A stretch of DNA of 64,000 nt from Elysia chlorotica (Eukaryota; Mollusca; Gastropoda; Plakobranchidae). The position numbers were made by a program, and so were the translations under genes. Location of the stretch: assembly GCA_003991915.1 (NCBI GenBank), contig RQTK01000535.1, positions 124,001 to 188,000 of the forward strand, given 5' to 3'. Positions within the stretch are counted from its first letter, which is position 1. The number at the start of each line of letters is the position of its first letter. The notes under the pieces are model-generated. The model was not told the origin of the DNA. It saw nothing but the letters and a program-made list of their open reading frames with translations, and did no database searches. Shown here in pieces: positions 25,746-36,713 of the stretch.

Positions 25746-25768
25746 GTTGCCTGGGAACGTTGACGTCA
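25746..25768. promoter_or_regulatory. X-box-like site next to a perfect CRE
   Basis: GTTGCCTGGGAAC (25746-25758) resembles an RFX site, and the palindrome TGACGTCA (25761-25768) is a consensus CREB site. The surrounding 25640-25900 is GC-richer than its neighbourhood. It lies inside the proposed intron 1 of the GTPase gene. Confidence 0.35.
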
Positions 25769-26386
25769 CGAATTGACACAGACAACACGGTCAACGTTTG
25801 GCTGTGTTTGGCTGTGTTTGACTGCGACTGATACGGTGTTGACTCACGTCTGTCGATTGTACCCCCCGCGGGGCGATTCGTTGCTGGATGTCCGTTCAAG
25901 GTGGACGACTTTCAACAGTCAAAATAACAAAGGCTGGAAGAGGAATTGGATAAAAAAAAGTCGGTTAATATTTTTTAGCGGATTTTCGAGGTTAATTAAT
26001 GTTTTGTATGCAATAGAAAATACTTTAGGTTTTGCAAAAAATTGTTTGGGCGCAAAACTGTGGGCGAAAAAAGAGGTAAAATATATTTAATAATCAAGCA
26101 AAAATGTAACAAAAACAACCTACCATTCATCTAAATACACAATTTAAAAAAAAAAGAAACCTGTACTAAGAAAAAGTGTAGCAACGTGCCTTAGCATGGG
26201 ATTTGAAAGGGATATCAATAATATTCAAATTGTATTTTTTGTCACAAATATCTAGTATAAAAATACACATTGCTGATACACATCCGATAATGATGCAGAT
26301 CTGACGTGGTGACGTGGACTTTATCCATTGACTTCCATATCGGCAGACCTGTCAGACAAAACAGCCTACCCTTCAGTGAAAGTATT

Positions 26387-27035
26387 AAATTGTGTCTGGA
26401 CTGGGGAATATATGTGAATGTAATATTATTCACTTAAGCTCTACCAGCTTGCTCGACTGATAGACCTGTCAATGGCCTGATCCTATCAACCTGCGGTCAC
26501 GCGGTCTTGACAACCAACGGCACGTTGGTCTGGTGGAACGTCCAATAACACCAAGTGCTTTTAACAGCCGCTGCAACAATAACAAAATGTTATATAGCAA
26601 ACATTTAATGTCCATTAGTGATCTTTGTTTTTGCCTCTTTCACTGTCACTGTCTCTGTGTATTTATCTCTATACGCTTCTTTTTAATTTGAAATAAAAAT
26701 CGGAAAAAAACATTTTTTTATCTAGTAGTGCGTGAAATTAGAGAAAAAATGAAAAGAGAAACATTCCCAAGCGAGCGAGTTTGAATGCATTAAACCAAAA
26801 TTGCTTTAGAGCATAACAAATCATTTTGTCGTTAAATACACTGTAAAGGCTTTTTTCTTGGGAAATAATTGATTCAAGTAACTTTTAACAGCTGAATGTA
26901 ATTCATTTGTCGCGTTTAAAGCTGGAACCATTTAGGGATATTTTTTGACGTTTTGATTTTCTAAATCGTAAAATACAATTATTTTATGGTAATAAGAGAT
27001 ATGTTGGTCGTATATAACTTTAAAAAAAACTAAAT
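26387..27035. repeat. Dispersed repeat, unit 1 of a direct pair
   Basis: The left part (26387-26646) is the inverted partner of 17371-17630. From GCGGTCAC at 26493 to about 27035 it matches 27202-27735 in the same orientation, including AGTGCTTTTAACAGCCGCTG, TAGTAGTGCGTGAAATTAGA and AACATTCCCAAGCGAGC. It is noncoding and may derive from a LINE 3' UTR. Confidence 0.9.
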
Positions 27036-27045
27036 GAGCTATTGA

Positions 27046-27225
27046 CGCTTCTTAGGCCTTGAGGACCTGAACCTCATTCTGAAGGAGAGAAGACTCCGGT
27101 GGTATGGCCACGTGGAACGGTCAAGCGGAGCTATCAAGACAGCATTGGACATGCAAGTAACAGGAAGTCGTGGAAAAGGGAGACCCAGAATGACATGGAA
27201 AGCGGTCACGTGGTCCTGACTACCA
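27046..27225 (+). pseudogene. LINE polymerase C-terminal fragment
   Basis: Reads LEDLNLILKERRLRWYGHVE, then GRGKGRP-like KGRPRMTW before a stop near 27222. The RRLRWYGHV and GRPRMTW motifs are a hallmark of the tail of several LINE polymerases. The fragment sits exactly between the two copies of a 540-base direct repeat (26493-27035 and 27202-27735), so the second copy may be this LINE's 3' UTR. Confidence 0.75.
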
Positions 27226-27735
27226 ATGGCACATTGGTCTGGTTGAACGTCCAATATCACTAAGTGCTTTTAACAGCCGCTGCAACAATAACAAAAAGTT
27301 ATACAGCAAACATAGAATGTCCAATCCTGATCTTTGTTTTTACCTCTTTCACTGTCACTGCCTCTGTGTATCTATCTCTATCCGCCTCTTTTTTATTTGA
27401 AAGAAAAATCGGAAAAAATATTTTGTTCTAGTAGTGCGTGAAATTAGAGAAAAAATGAAAAGAGAAACATTCCCAAGCGAGCAAACTTGAATGCATTAAG
27501 CCAAAATTGCTTTAGAGCATAAGAAATCATTTTTTTGTTAAAAAAAAGGCTTTTTTTCTTGGCAAATAATTGGTTCAAGTATCTTTCAACAGCTGAATGT
27601 CATTAATGTGTCACATTTAAAAGCTTCAGGCATTTAGGGATATTTTTTAAAATTATTTTCTAAATCGTAACATTCAATTATTTTATTGATTATAAGAGAC
27701 ATTTCGGACGTATCTAACTAAAAAAAACCTAAATA
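27202..27735. repeat. Dispersed repeat, unit 2 of a direct pair
   Basis: Matches 26493-27035 along its whole length with scattered substitutions and small indels. Its left end joins directly to a LINE polymerase tail fragment (27046-27201), which suggests the repeat is that LINE's 3' untranslated region. Confidence 0.88.
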
Positions 27736-28380
27736 AAGGTTTTACACCCTTTGCTTTGTTCTTTGCTTCAATTCACACAAGGAAAAAATAATAACGCTTT
27801 TTAACCTCTCTTGTTTCATAAGATTGTGCATTGTCTATCTCTCTTTTTTCTTCAGTTATTTCCACCCCCCTCTCTTCTCTTTATCTGTTTATCTGTCTGT
27901 CTATCTCTGTCAGTCTCTCTGTTTCTGTCTCTCTATCTATCTTTCGCTCGCCCTATTGAACTCTTTCTTTCCTCCTCGACATTGCCTGGCGGTTTCTTCT
28001 CTTTACCATAGTTAAATAAGCGATAGAATGCCGTGTCTCTGGGGATAGAACTAATACCAAAGGGAAAAACTATACAAGACTTGAAAAGCCAAGGCCCCGA
28101 GGAAAAAAAAATAACAGAAAGAAGGAAACGGAGACTCAACAGAAAAAAAGAAGCAAAATGCTCATTTGAATTGTAGATTCTAATTTAGCCGGCTTTCCGT
28201 TCCTCCTGCCTTGGAAATTCATTTATCGAGACGCGAGTTTCTCCAGTTCCCCCAATCATGAGAGAAGACTTGGCTATATTGAAAGCTGTCGATATGCAGA
28301 TAAGCTGAAGAAGAAAGGGAAGCGAAAAAAGATATTCGGGAAACATTTTATGAAAAGAACCAGTTCTGAAAAGTTAAAGA

Positions 28381-28431
<51 letters not shown>
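28381..28431. repeat. (AG)n microsatellite
   Basis: Pure run inside the proposed intron 1. Confidence 0.96.
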
Positions 28432-28433
<2 letters not shown>

Positions 28434-29103
28434 AAAGAGAAAGAAACATAGTTCTTTGAACGACCACACATTTGAACAAATATACAATCATATTAATGTA
28501 AACATAAAACAACACAAGGCATATAAACCTTGAGATGGTTGTAATTGATAATTGTTTTAAAGAGAGGATATGACTGAAAATAACAAAGAAGAAAATAACG
28601 GATGGTTAAAAAAATATTCGTTCATAATTTACGCAATAAAAGGGAAAAAAAACGATTCCTTCTTCTCATGGCAAACAAGAAGTTTTAATGCGATTCCTGA
28701 CACATAAAAAGCGGCTCAGTTGTTTACAGCCCCAAGACCTCCTCGGGCGATCGATGTTCACATCCGTTCTGGGGCACTGCCGTGTTGTTGTGATTGCCTT
28801 GCAGGCATGCTATCCCCCCACATCTCTTGTCTAAATGGTAGGCCGCACGCAAGCTAGGTGACTAGGTCCAGCCCTGCGGAGTCTTGTCACAAGTCTCTTA
28901 CCTACCTCTTTCTGCTCATTCAGCTTGTTCCATTGATAACAACAACTAAATTTAATGAATCCAGAGATTAAAGGGTTTGCTCACATAAGTATACATGTAC
29001 TGAGAATGTATGAATGAACGCAGGAATACCATACATATCTAGCGAAGCAAAAGTACACTTCCATTGAAGTGAGATATTAAACTATTTGGGTTTTTTATTT
29101 AGT

Positions 29104-29286
29104 AGAGGGGTGGGGCGAGATGGAGCGTGTAACTTCTGTTTTGGAGATCGCCGGTTCAATCCCCAATCAGGGCGCCCTGTTTCCTACTGACTAGATCGGT
29201 GTCAGTATATGAACGGCTGAGACAGAAGTACTTGTTTCCCCGACTTCTATAATTCACGTTAACAATTAAACCAACTAACTCACTCA
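29104..29286 (+). mobile_element. SINE of the same family, diverged
   Basis: GGGGTGGGGCGAGATGGAGC, box B GCCGGTTCAATCCCC, ACTAGATCGGTGTCAGTATA and a terminal AACAATTAAACCAACTAAC preserve the family order, with a shortened middle. Confidence 0.65.
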
Positions 29287-29787
29287 GCTCACACTTAAAT
29301 GTCCTAGTATGTTAACTAATGAGTGCACGAGATAAATATACGTAAAATTGGTATAAAATAGAAGAAAAAAAACCCATTAAAAAACAAAAGTAAAAAAAAA
29401 TATAAAAGGATAGAATTACAACAATAAGACAAAAATAGAAGATGAATCCCGTGCTTCACAACATTCTCAGTTTTCTCTTTTCTTCGTTCAACCGGAAATG
29501 ATTGTGTCATTTTTTTACAACTCAGTTTTTGTTTGTTAAATTGAAAAAAAAATCCTAGGAGAAACTTCGATACACTAAAGTTCTTATGTAGCACGTGTTT
29601 GAGTTCCTTTATTATGAGATGTCACGTGATAAAATCATCGGAAGATTCATCTCTGGTTTTATGTTACTCGTGGAACAGCTTTTACAATCTTGATTATTAA
29701 CAGGGGAAGTTCGACATCGGCTACTGGCGTAGGAAAAAATGATGAATACGTGCGAGAGTAATAAAAAAAACACTTCCCGCCAGAGAA

Positions 29788-29789
<2 letters not shown>

Positions 29790-29842
<53 letters not shown>
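29790..29842. repeat. (AG)n microsatellite
   Basis: Pure run, followed by degenerate purine-rich sequence to about 29960. Confidence 0.96.
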
Positions 29843-29844
<2 letters not shown>

Positions 29845-30949
29845 GAGAGATATATACAGGGATAGGGAATAGAGAAACCTATAGGCACGCAAAGAGAGAA
29901 AGAGAAAAGGATAGACAGAGTTAGAGAGGCAGAGAGAAAAAGAAAGAAAAGAGACAGGGACATTGCGAGTAACGGCACGACAGAGAACAAACCGTAATTC
30001 TCTTTGACCTATACTTACACGTAGGGCTTCGTTTCCATTTCCTGTGCAAATCTTGTAGATCCGCGCTTTCAATGTTACCCTATCACGCGGAGTCAGAAAG
30101 CCGTAATGGCTTCACTGACCTAGATTCAAGAGATGGGTTTTAGTGGTAAAACTTTTCCTAGGCTTATCTTTAGAAATGTCCAAACAAAATAGGATATTAC
30201 TTGAAAGTTATGTTCTAACTGTTGTTATAAAAAGTTAAAAAACACGTTGACTAGGTACTATTGGATGGTGCATTTTACAAGCTTCAAAAGAATAAAAGAT
30301 CTATGTACTATTGAATGATATAATTCATTAAATATCCCTCAATCAATGTGGCACTATGTAATGAATATCAATGAGAAATTATTTAAAATTGTCAATTTAT
30401 TTAGTGAACAATGTTAAAAGCCCATGCTGGTGTTTTGCGTTTATGACAATTGCTAAGATATGCAGCTCAACTTCTTAGAAAATTTAAGAGGTATGAGAGG
30501 TTAGTCGTCCAGTGCTTATTTCGTTTTTGGACTCTTTATCTGAATAAAAAAGTTCATGCTGCACAGGGCCATTTAAAAAAAATACAAACAAACAAACTTT
30601 AAAATATCTCAAGCATTTTAAAATGTAAAAAAAAAGTTTTTTGGAACACTTACCTCTTCTAGATTTTCAAAACCGTAATAATGTGCAATAAATGAGTGAA
30701 TCTATTTTTCACATAAAAAACAGCAACAATCAATAAAACCTCTATGTGCATGGTATTAATGAAAACTGCGATATACGAAGATAATGGATTAAAAAGGTTT
30801 TAACAATAATTAAAGTTACCCTTAGTCCGAGATCTGTTTGTAGCAACACTGCACTTAATAAATACTCGTAATGTTTTACAGTTAAAGTTTCTATATAATT
30901 TTACAATAACGTTTAACAATTGTTTTATTTCTTGTATTTTCCAGTGAAA

Positions 30950-32713
30950 ATGTCATCCAATTCCAGCGACAGGCTGTCCGTAAATTCATCACCATCGCCG
31001 AAGTCTCACTACAGGTAAAAATTCATTTCCCCCTTGTTTTGGAGGGGTTGCTGGGGAGAATGGGTGTTTGAGGCTTACTTGACGCATAAAACAATTTAAT
31101 ACAGTACATCAGTTAACATTAATATAATCTTCAAAGTTTCATTTATCTCTTGTTACTTACTGATCTTTTGATAAAGTTTTTGTCTTGTATTTGATTTGTA
31201 CAGAATGAAAAAAAAAATGTTTTTCTTTGTATTCAGGTTTTGTTATAGTTTAGTAATAAATTACTGATTTTGTTACATTAGTTTTATATTTTCTTCTTAT
31301 CAGACTTGTGGTGATGGGAGGAGCAGCAGTGGGCAAAACTGCCATCATTTCACAATTCCTTTATGACCAGTTCGTCTCAGAGTACAAGTAAGTACTTTTT
31401 GTAGCACAGTTATGTGTAACTATGTAGCCTATGTACGTTCTCTGAAAAAAAAAAAAGATTGAACAATAATGGTTTTAAGCATTTTTGATTGATTAAAATA
31501 AAAAAAATAATGTTCTATGCATACACAAGGTATTAATTTTCCATTTCTTTGCACATAAAGTTTGACATTACGCGTTTATTGCTTACACTATATCCCACAA
31601 TTTTGAGTTGCGCTTAGGGTGTTTTCTACGTTTAACATTTTCCTGCCATTGTGTTTTGTTTTTATCGCTTTCTTTTTTAAGCCTTAAATCATCTGTAACA
31701 TATCCTTTTCTTAATGTATTGAACAACTGAACTAACTTGTAATGTAACCTTGACCTTTTCCAGAGAAACTATCGAAGAGCTGCACAGGGGCGAGTACGAC
31801 ATGAACGGGGTCCACCTGACGCTGGACATCCTGGACACGTCTGGGTCCCTGTCCTTCCCCGCCATGCGCAAACTGGCCATCGACACGGGCGACGCCTTCG
31901 TGCTGGTCTACTCGGTGGACGATGAGAGCTCTTTCCAGGTAAGGGGAATAAAACTTAACCTGCGCTTCGTGATCAATTCGTATAAATCGACACCGCAAGG
32001 TCCCAAGTTATTTTATTACAACATAGTCATAATTTATTGAGTCTTATATTTTTCTAAGGTAAACTTAACACCGCATGAGGAAATATTGTCGACGACATAT
32101 CCTCAAGATTTAAATGACATGTTTTTAATAAGAAAAATTAGCCTGAACCTGAACTGAAATAATTATGCACCATAAATCTCATATGTGACAAAAACATGAA
32201 AATCTCTGTCGCGTCGTTCACATTTCTCTCTAGGGAATGAGATTAAAAAAATCATTCCACTCTGCCGGAAGACACGAGTTATGTTCAAGAAGCAGATGCG
32301 TCACAATATCATTTTGTAGATTTTCCCCGATGTTCACCTTTTGTCTCTATCTCTGTCTATCACAGGAGGTAAGCAGCCTTCGCCAACAAATCCTTGACGA
32401 GCGGCCCGAGAGTGATGTCCCCATTGTGATCGTGGCCAACAAAACAGACGTCGGGGATGACCGAAGATCAATCCTGCCGGAAACAGCCGAAAGCCTTGTC
32501 TGCCTCGACTGGGGGAATGGTTACGTTGAGGCCTCCGCCAAGAACAACGTCAACATCGTGGGCATCTTCAAGGAGATCCTTCGCCAGTCGAAAGTCCGAT
32601 ACGAGCTGAGCCCCGCCGTGAGACGGAGGCGGGAGTCCATGCCATCCACAGGGGGAGACAAGAAGAAGCAAAGCAAGATGGCCAAACGCCGCACGCAAAG
32701 CGTCAACACGTAA
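30950..32713 (+). CDS. Ras-superfamily small GTPase, RASD-like, four coding exons
   Basis: Coding exons are 30950-31014, 31304-31387, 31764-31938 and 32366-32713. Every intron has GT and AG ends (donors GTAAAA, GTAAGT, GTAAGG; pyrimidine-rich acceptors), and the phases join to an uninterrupted 223-residue protein. G1 is GGAAVGKT (27-34), switch I holds Thr52 in YKETIEE, G3 is DTSGS (74-78), G4 is NKTD (133-136) and G5 is ASAK (164-167). The run LDILDTSGSLSFPAMRKL and the later ELSPAVRRRRES resemble the RASD1/Rhes (Dexras) type and related invertebrate GTPases; this family choice is from memory of the family. Ras Gly12, Gly13 and Gln61 equivalents are Ala29, Ala30 and Ser78, so GTP hydrolysis is predicted to be slow. 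The tail is basic (Arg194-197, Lys207-209, KRR 215-217) and ends QSVNT without a CAAX cysteine, so prenylation is not expected. Exon base composition is clearly more GC-rich than the introns. Confidence 0.93.
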
Positions 32714-32805
32714 ATTACTATGGCCTAGATCTAGTTTGTGTTCACGCAAATTACTGGTTCATTGGTTACGCACATTGAGACATTGAGTCGTTAGTACAAC
32801 CTTGT

Positions 32806-32868
32806 GGTAAGCTTACAACTCGCCTTAAGAAATAAAAATAATAAGGCTACGACGAGTTGTAAGCTACC
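32806..32868. repeat. Hairpin repeat 3' of the GTPase, enclosing an AATAAA
   Basis: Left arm GGTAAGCTTACAACTCG (32806-32822) pairs with right arm CGAGTTGTAAGCTACC (32853-32868) with one bulged base. The loop contains AATAAA at 32831-32836, 118 bases after the stop codon, which could serve as the polyadenylation signal. Related sequence occurs near 44044-44155 and 52440-52556, so the hairpin is a dispersed repeat and not unique to this gene. Confidence 0.6.
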
Positions 32869-32879
32869 GCGAGCTTGTC

Positions 32880-35270
32880 TTTACGACCCATTGATTTGGG
32901 CAAACGACAACATAGATTTCTTTGTTGTTTGTTAATCTCACGATCGAGCTTCATGACTCTTGATAGTCGACTGTCGTACCAGTAGGACTGTTAGAGCATG
33001 TACAGGTCTGTTATTTTTCGCCTCACCGCAGGCTCCAGGCTCAAAGATCGGTGGGCGATTTCGGCTTTTAGTCCTGCTGGCGTAGAAGTCGATGACTTTG
33101 AGCTCTACACTTTGACACACATACAATCACACTGGGAGGGTAACAGTACTTAGTCGTTTTTATGGTACATTCCGTCTCTGGGAAAATGTTCAACGCTTAT
33201 CGCTCACAATTATAAATATGTGAAACTATTGCATTTGTTACAAACGCTTTTCTATTAATAAAATAATGATAATAATGATGGTTATGTATGATATCATGCG
33301 GCATAATGTTTTTCATAATGTCATAATGCAATGGAGAATAATAAACATGTATATATTTTGCATTTTGTAAATTATTACATAAATAATAAAAATATCATTT
33401 GGTTCAACATAAAAAATATGTCACTATGGATAATTACTCAATGTCGATGTTAAGACACATTTTATTATGTTACATTTCCACTCGCGGATGTACATTCTAG
33501 TCATGTCAATATTCCAGTCCAGTATTTATCGCTTTGTCATTTCGCCACAAGTTATTGTGTTTCTAGACTTGCCAAATCTTTTTATCGCGGGACTGTAGAA
33601 TTTTACCCCATCCTCCTGCACTCTCAAAAAGGGAAACATCATTGGAAGTTCTTAAAACAAAACATGAAATGGATATCTTGTATCTACATTTTTTCTGTTC
33701 AAATAATTGTGAATTGACAACTCTTCTAAAACAGTAATATATTGATAAAAAGACTCGTCAAATACGTGCCTCATGCTATTCAACTGTGCAAAATTATACC
33801 CTATCTAAACTTTGTATGACATTTATTTCTCATAAGAAATTTATATTTATTATCATTCGGATTCAAAAGCAAATATATTTGGTGACGTAAAATGTTAATT
33901 AAATTTATTTCTTACTTAACATGTAAGGTTTAATTAAAACGTACTATTCAATCACTATGAAGCTGTACCTTTTTATTAATCCTAACAACTTAAAAACAAG
34001 CAATAAGCTTCTGATTTGCTCATCATTAACAATGTTCTTGGCATCCAAGTAAAAAGAGATAACTTTATGATATGCTATAACATTGTTCAAGAACAATTTA
34101 ATTTTTATATTGGGTCAATGGAGAATGGAAGTCGGCCTGTATAAGTAGTCAGATGTATTATAATTACATGAACATCATGATTGTAAAAAGCGGTGTTCTC
34201 ATGGGCATCAGGATTATAATTATGTGGATGAACGACTGCATACAGCGAGAGAAAATTGATATCGTCTATAAAAAAATCGAATTCCATAAAAACGTAATGG
34301 GTTAAAGGGCTTTAGGCGTATCATTCCCTTGATATTGTAATCGATTTGAGGTATCTATAATTTATACAAACTCCACTCTTGAAAAATAATTGTGTGTTAG
34401 ATTTGACATTATTCGATTTGACTTTATAATAAGGAGAAGATATAAGCCCTTTTTATTTTTTTTATTAATTAATTTGGTTTTTAACTGTCATAAAAGATTT
34501 AATATCATCCTAGACATTTACATTTGCAAATCACGACCTTACATTCCCCAAATCACGCCAATCACATTCACAGTTTGTGGTTTTTGTAATGCATGTGTCA
34601 CCATTCATTAAGTCTAAGAGCCCTAGCGCTATAAACTTTGTCATGGTTATAGCCTATGGTTCATCTTATTCGATGCTTATAATAATTACTTCTATGCCAT
34701 TGAATGATGATATTATGCTGCAAAATAAGAACTCTTGTTTTCTGTAGTCTAGATCGATATTATTTTGTCGTTTGCAAATTAATGGTAAGGGAAATCTCTC
34801 CATATCATTTTGCGGCGATCGTGTTGTACATGTAGACTGTTCACTCTCCAAAACAAAAAGAAGTTGTGTTTTTATAATTATGAAAAAACAAACACAAAAA
34901 AACAACAATATTTCCTATTTATAAACAATGTATTATCGCCTTTGTAAAATGGTATTGTTTCTCAAACACTCTGATATTGTTTATGCCTGTTAGAAAAATA
35001 TTTTTCTGTACAGTGATGTTATGCGTTCTATGAAGAGCTTTCAAATGTTCCAAAAAAATAATTATAGTTGCTCATGTTTGTTATACATTCAGACGCGTAT
35101 TATGATGTTATGCTTTTTATAAAGAGCTTTCATAATCAAAAGCTACATTCCTGTGCTGTTGATTTCTTTCTTGTTTTTACCGTTGTTTCTTTTACACGGC
35201 AATCAGCACATACGCTAGTGCACGTATCAACAAGTAACTAAAATTATTAATGTTACTATGATAAAAAAAA
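32880..35270. other. AT-rich downstream sequence, no gene seen
   Basis: Follows the GTPase gene. It holds several AATAAA sites that could extend the 3' UTR, and two weakly similar GATGTTATG...AAGAGCTTTCA blocks (35018 and 35103). Confidence 0.45.
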
Positions 35271-35312
35271 ATAGCTACCGACATTGCTACTGCTACTGCC
35301 GTTGCTGCTGCG

Positions 35313-35445
<133 letters not shown>

Positions 35446-35906
35446 ATGTTGTTGCTGCTGTTGCTGCTGTTGCTACTTCTACTAAAACCATTAATAGTTT
35501 TACTACTTCAAGTGGGTGGTAAATAATAGTTATTTTATTTTTTTCTAAAGCACTACATTATCATTCTTGATTACACTTAAAAAACAACAATGTATTCTTT
35601 TGTTATTTTTCAATAGGTGCGGGGAGAAGCATACAGGTTAAATTTCATTTCATTCAGTAGTTTGAAAGAGCCACTGTTTAATTATATCAACGTATATTAT
35701 CTTTCTAGGCTGAGATGCTTAATACACAGAACACATAGGGATTGTGTTTATGCACAACTCGGAATAAGGAAAAAAACAACAAAAACAGCAAACTTATTCA
35801 TCGATTTATTTTCCAGCTGCACAAGTTATTATCTGGTCATCAAAAAAAGCGTGAAAATTAAAGTAATTTTATTTTAAAAAAAAATAAAGTGAATAGTTCC
35901 TGAATA

Positions 35907-36570
35907 ATGGCAACCAGAGACAAAGACATAATTGAAATGTGCTCCCTCAATACAAGAGGATTAGGGAACTCTAAGAAACGCCGTGACGCATTTCATTCCA
36001 TACGGATTAAAAATTACTCAATTATATGCGTACAAGATACACATTTAACGAAGGCTCAAAATCAGCTAACTGAGATATAATGGGGATATAGGTGTTTCTT
36101 TAGCCCCTTTCCTTCAATTCAAGAGGTATTGCTATTTTAATTAACAATTCATTCCAATGTAATTATCATAAGACACCCAAGGACACTAAGGGTAACCTTA
36201 TTATTCTATTACCGTTGAGAATGAGAGGTTAACATTAATATCCATTTACGGCCGAAAAAAAGACGAACCTTCTTTTTTTTTTTTAAAGCGACAAGAAAAA
36301 CTAAAAGAAATAAAAAAGAATCCACAAAAACATCGTAGTGGTAGGCGACTGGAGCCTTTTACTTAACCCTTCTATTGACGGGAAGAACTACCAAGATTTA
36401 AACAATAAAAAAGCAAATGACCTTATGGGGGATCTAGATCTTGTTGATATTTGGAGAGGCGAAAATCCAGAGACAAACTAGTATACTTGGAAAAAAACGT
36501 TAAATAAAAAAGAGCTACCAATGGGACGTATCGATTTTTTTTCTTATCTCAGAATCGCGAGTGCCCTTCG
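35907..36570 (+). pseudogene. Broken endonuclease domain of the Tx1-type LINE ORF2
   Basis: From ATG at 35907 the frame gives CSLNTRGLGNSKKRRDAF and later CVQDTHLTKAQ, typical of the start of an APE endonuclease, until TAA near 36077. Further pieces in shifted frames are LISIYGRKKDEP, VVGDWSLLLNPSIDGKNY, LDLVDIWRGENPET and MGRIDFFLIS. These match the GDWN-like and R-x-DFFL-S segments of L1/Tx1 endonucleases. At least two stops and several frameshifts make it nonfunctional. Confidence 0.85.
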
Positions 36571-36713
36571 CTTAAAACCACAACCAAACTACAACAATTG
36601 ATCTAGACTACCGCTGGTATCATTCATTTATTACATTATAACTGAGCTTCAACGAAACGCCAAAAGGGAAAACATTTTGGTAATTCAATAATTTTTTTAC
36701 TCCAACATAAGGA

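Larger units (their letters stand above)
22446..30944 (+). other. Proposed long intron 1 of the GTPase gene
   Basis: AT-rich sequence with no recognised coding exon on the plus strand. It contains pyrimidine-rich low-complexity tracts (23500-23900, 27830-27950), a CRE and X-box-like pair at 25746-25768, SINE heads, AG microsatellites (28381, 29790) and the tandem 26.4-27.7 kb repeat with a LINE tail fragment. Calling it an intron depends on the first exon being correct. Confidence 0.35.

Noticed and set aside
31732-31998. Minus-strand frames opposite the GTPase exons
   Set aside because: Shadows of the plus-strand exons, also at 31689 and 32468.
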